Positions 31,640 to 33,304 of a DNA stretch of 33,304 bases are shown in pieces; positions within the stretch are counted from its first letter, which is position 1, and every line of letters starts with the position of its first letter. This stretch comes from Opitutia bacterium. GTDB taxonomy: Bacteria > Verrucomicrobiota > Verrucomicrobiia > Opitutales > Opitutaceae. The DNA lies in NCBI GenBank assembly GCA_947458705.1, contig CANHAH010000018.1:1-33304 (forward strand), in the 5' to 3' direction. A model generated the notes under the pieces. It was not told the DNA's origin and searched no databases. It saw only the letters and a program-made list of their open reading frames with translations. The translations under genes and the position numbers were made by a program.

Positions 31640-33304
31640 TTATTTTGGCGCAATCCGCTCGTAGCCTCTCGGGCCGGTCGGGGTCGGGGCGCGGTAGCGT
31701 GCTCGGATGAGGGTAAGCGCTATTTCTTGAAAGGTAAGCCCGCGTTCGAAGATCGCGGACTCGCGTTGGAGTTGCTGCTGTAAGGCGGCCACGTTGGTGG
31801 CTTGCACGTCGATGTCCGCGCGAGCGGCCGCGGCGGCGGCGATGCCGGCGGCGTGACCTAAAATCATGTATTGGGGTTCCATCCGGAGGCTCGAATAGGC
31901 GATATGGCTGGCTGAAAAGCAGACTGGCACCAAGAGATTGGTGCTTTCTTTTATTTGGGGCACGAGAATGCGAAAGGGGATCTGATACGGCTGCACGGGT
32001 ACCTGGACGTCGCCTTCATTTTCGACGAAGCCTTGGTCGTTGATGAAGCGTTGGACGTTGTGCGAATCGGAGTTGTAGCTGCCCATACCGATGGCGTCGT
32101 CTTTGGTACGATCGGTCTGGAGATCTTTTTGGGTCGCTACGAAAACGCCGATCATGCGGCGACCTTCTCGGATGTAGAGTTGATCAGGCCAATGGTCGTT
32201 GTGAGGAAATTCATCTTTGGCTAGACCGTACTGGTTGATCTCGGCTTGGAGTGGGACGGGCACGCGCGGATCGGTTGCTAGGAAATAATAAAAACCTTGT
32301 TGGTAACCGGCGTGATCGGCCCAGATGCGCTCGCGTTCGGCGTAGGAGCCCTCGGGATAACCGTAGCTGCCACCAATATAGTCGGTGGAAAAGGCACCGC
32401 GGTTATTGAGGTCAACTTTACCGTTGGGGATGACGCGCAGCAGGCTGATTTCATTGAGTTGTAACGGGCGCCCTAAATAAGAGGTCATCGCCTGCAGGTA
32501 GCGGGCGAGTAGGGCGTAACGCTTAGGGTCATAACCGGCCGGTTTAGCCCACGGGAGGCGGTTGGCCGGATCTTGCGTGGCGATGACGCGGAAGTTGTAC
32601 GCTTGAATCCGGCGATCGCCGGATCCGGGTTGACCGCGCGGGGTCGTCGAAATTTCGGGATAAACGCGGCCGCTTTCATCGCGAGCGGGCAGGTCGATCG
32701 AGAATTGGTGGCTCGGCGTGAAGGCGCGGACGCCGGCCAAGGACTCGCCATACTGCGCCGAGCTCTCGCGGCCGTAGGTATAACTCACGCCGGCTTGGGC
32801 CATGAGGTCGCCTTCGTAGCTGGCATCGGCAAAGACTCGGCCTTTGATGGTGGCGCCATTTTCCATCACGAGTTCCGTGATGCGTGAACCGGTTTTTTGT
32901 ACGCCGGTTTTCTCCTGCAAGCGATGGTGTTCCAGCAAAGTCACGCCGGCTTCCTGTAACATCGACCGGAAAAGTGCGGCCGCCACTTTGGGCTCTGGCA
33001 TCCAGGCGATTTCTTGCTGATGACGTTCGAGCCCGTAAGCGCGTCCCGCTCGATAATAGAACTCCAACGCGAGACCCCCGATGACTTCGCGTTTACCCAC
33101 GTCAGTGCCGGAAAGTCCGCCCGCGACCATACCGCCGATTTGCGCGCGTGGCTCGAGTAAGGCGGTGCGTGCGCCGTTGCGAGCTGCGGCTATCGCCGTC
33201 ATTACCCCGCCCGCGGTGCCGCCGTAGACCACCACATCAAAGTCGGTCGCGGCACGCAGGTTCAGAAGTGAGCAAGTCATCACCAGTAGCCTTGAAAACA
33301 GAAG
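31640..33304 (-). CDS. FAD-dependent oxidoreductase (FAD_oxidored family), 5'-partial at the window edge
   Basis: A Rossmann FAD motif, VVVYGGTAGGVMTAIAAARNG, and IGGMVAGGLSGTDVG are typical of the PF12831 FAD_oxidored group common in Verrucomicrobiota and Planctomycetota; substrate unknown. VFADASYEGDLMAQAG and HAAGIAAAAAARA at the C-terminal FAD side support the family. The frame stays open to the window edge beyond the first ATG (33280), and the residues it adds (LLFSRLLVMTCSLLNL then RAATDFD) look like a signal peptide, so I consider the gene truncated by the window and the protein exported. It converges on the ptsI remnant, with an unusually clean coding frame throughout. Confidence 0.85.
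   Translation of the reverse strand, partial: LLFSRLLVMTCSLLNLRAATDFDVVVYGGTAGGVMTAIAAARNGARTALLEPRAQIGGMVAGGLSGTDVGKREVIGGLALEFYYRAGRAYGLERHQQEIAWMPEPKVAAALFRSMLQEAGVTLLEHHRLQEKTGVQKTGSRITELVMENGATIKGRVFADASYEGDLMAQAGVSYTYGRESSAQYGESLAGVRAFTPSHQFSIDLPARDESGRVYPEISTTPRGQPGSGDRRIQAYNFRVIATQDPANRLPWAKPAGYDPKRYALLARYLQAMTSYLGRPLQLNEISLLRVIPNGKVDLNNRGAFSTDYIGGSYGYPEGSYAERERIWADHAGYQQGFYYFLATDPRVPVPLQAEINQYGLAKDEFPHNDHWPDQLYIREGRRMIGVFVATQKDLQTDRTKDDAIGMGSYNSDSHNVQRFINDQGFVENEGDVQVPVQPYQIPFRILVPQIKESTNLLVPVCFSASHIAYSSLRMEPQYMILGHAAGIAAAAAARADIDVQATNVAALQQQLQRESAIFERGLTFQEIALTLIRARYRAPTPTGPRGYERIAPK

Overview
The window reads as chromosome of a Gram-negative bacterium, most likely a member of the Verrucomicrobiota near Opitutaceae. 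That placement is inference. It rests on the fused CcoN-CcoO oxidase subunit, the AraC regulator with a PocR-type sensor, the heptose (LPS core) genes, the moderately high GC, and the scarcity of Shine-Dalgarno sequences before most starts. There are no rRNA or tRNA genes, CRISPR arrays or insertion sequences that I can support. The window is mostly core metabolism with one small accessory island.

Layout. 1-5.9 kb: citramalate synthase (isoleucine route), a CLC antiporter of the fluoride-type subgroup divergent from tatC, a convergent terminator, a flavoprotein and a small membrane protein with its own terminator. 5.9-8.1 kb: a PocR/AraC-type regulator, an unknown cysteine-motif protein, a DUF2934 protein and a CcoS-like membrane peptide. 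8.15-15.9 kb: a complete cbb3 oxidase locus on the plus strand, in the order ccoNO fusion, ccoQ, single-heme ccoP, ccoG, a minimal ccoH-like peptide, a TauE/DsbD-like membrane protein, and the copper ATPase ccoI. Gaps and overlaps are tiny, so this is very probably one operon combining structural subunits, redox maturation and copper delivery.

15.9-23.6 kb: an aminopeptidase P ends tail-to-tail on ccoI. A small exported EF-hand protein follows, with a strong terminator. Then comes a long minus-strand run, read from 23570 downward: Xaa-Pro peptidase, heptose-7-phosphate kinase, heptose bisphosphate phosphatase, an Fpg/Nei-type DNA glycosylase with a degraded zinc finger, an SGNH hydrolase, TlyA and NAD kinase. 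23.6-28.8 kb: a DUF192 lipoprotein, a peptide-binding lipoprotein, then ispF, ispD and pyrF on the minus strand, with ispE divergent from pyrF. Three steps of the MEP isoprenoid pathway therefore sit together.

28.8-33.3 kb: PTS enzyme I (ptsI) is followed by a convergent VapBC toxin-antitoxin pair. Beyond the pair lies a decayed second copy of the ptsI 3' end with an internal deletion and stop codons. The toxin-antitoxin pair is thus bracketed by an intact and a broken ptsI end, which looks like the footprint of an insertion or recombination event. The antitoxin start is preceded by three TGATAAC heptamers in register. The window ends inside a large FAD-dependent oxidoreductase whose true start, with a probable signal peptide, lies beyond the edge.
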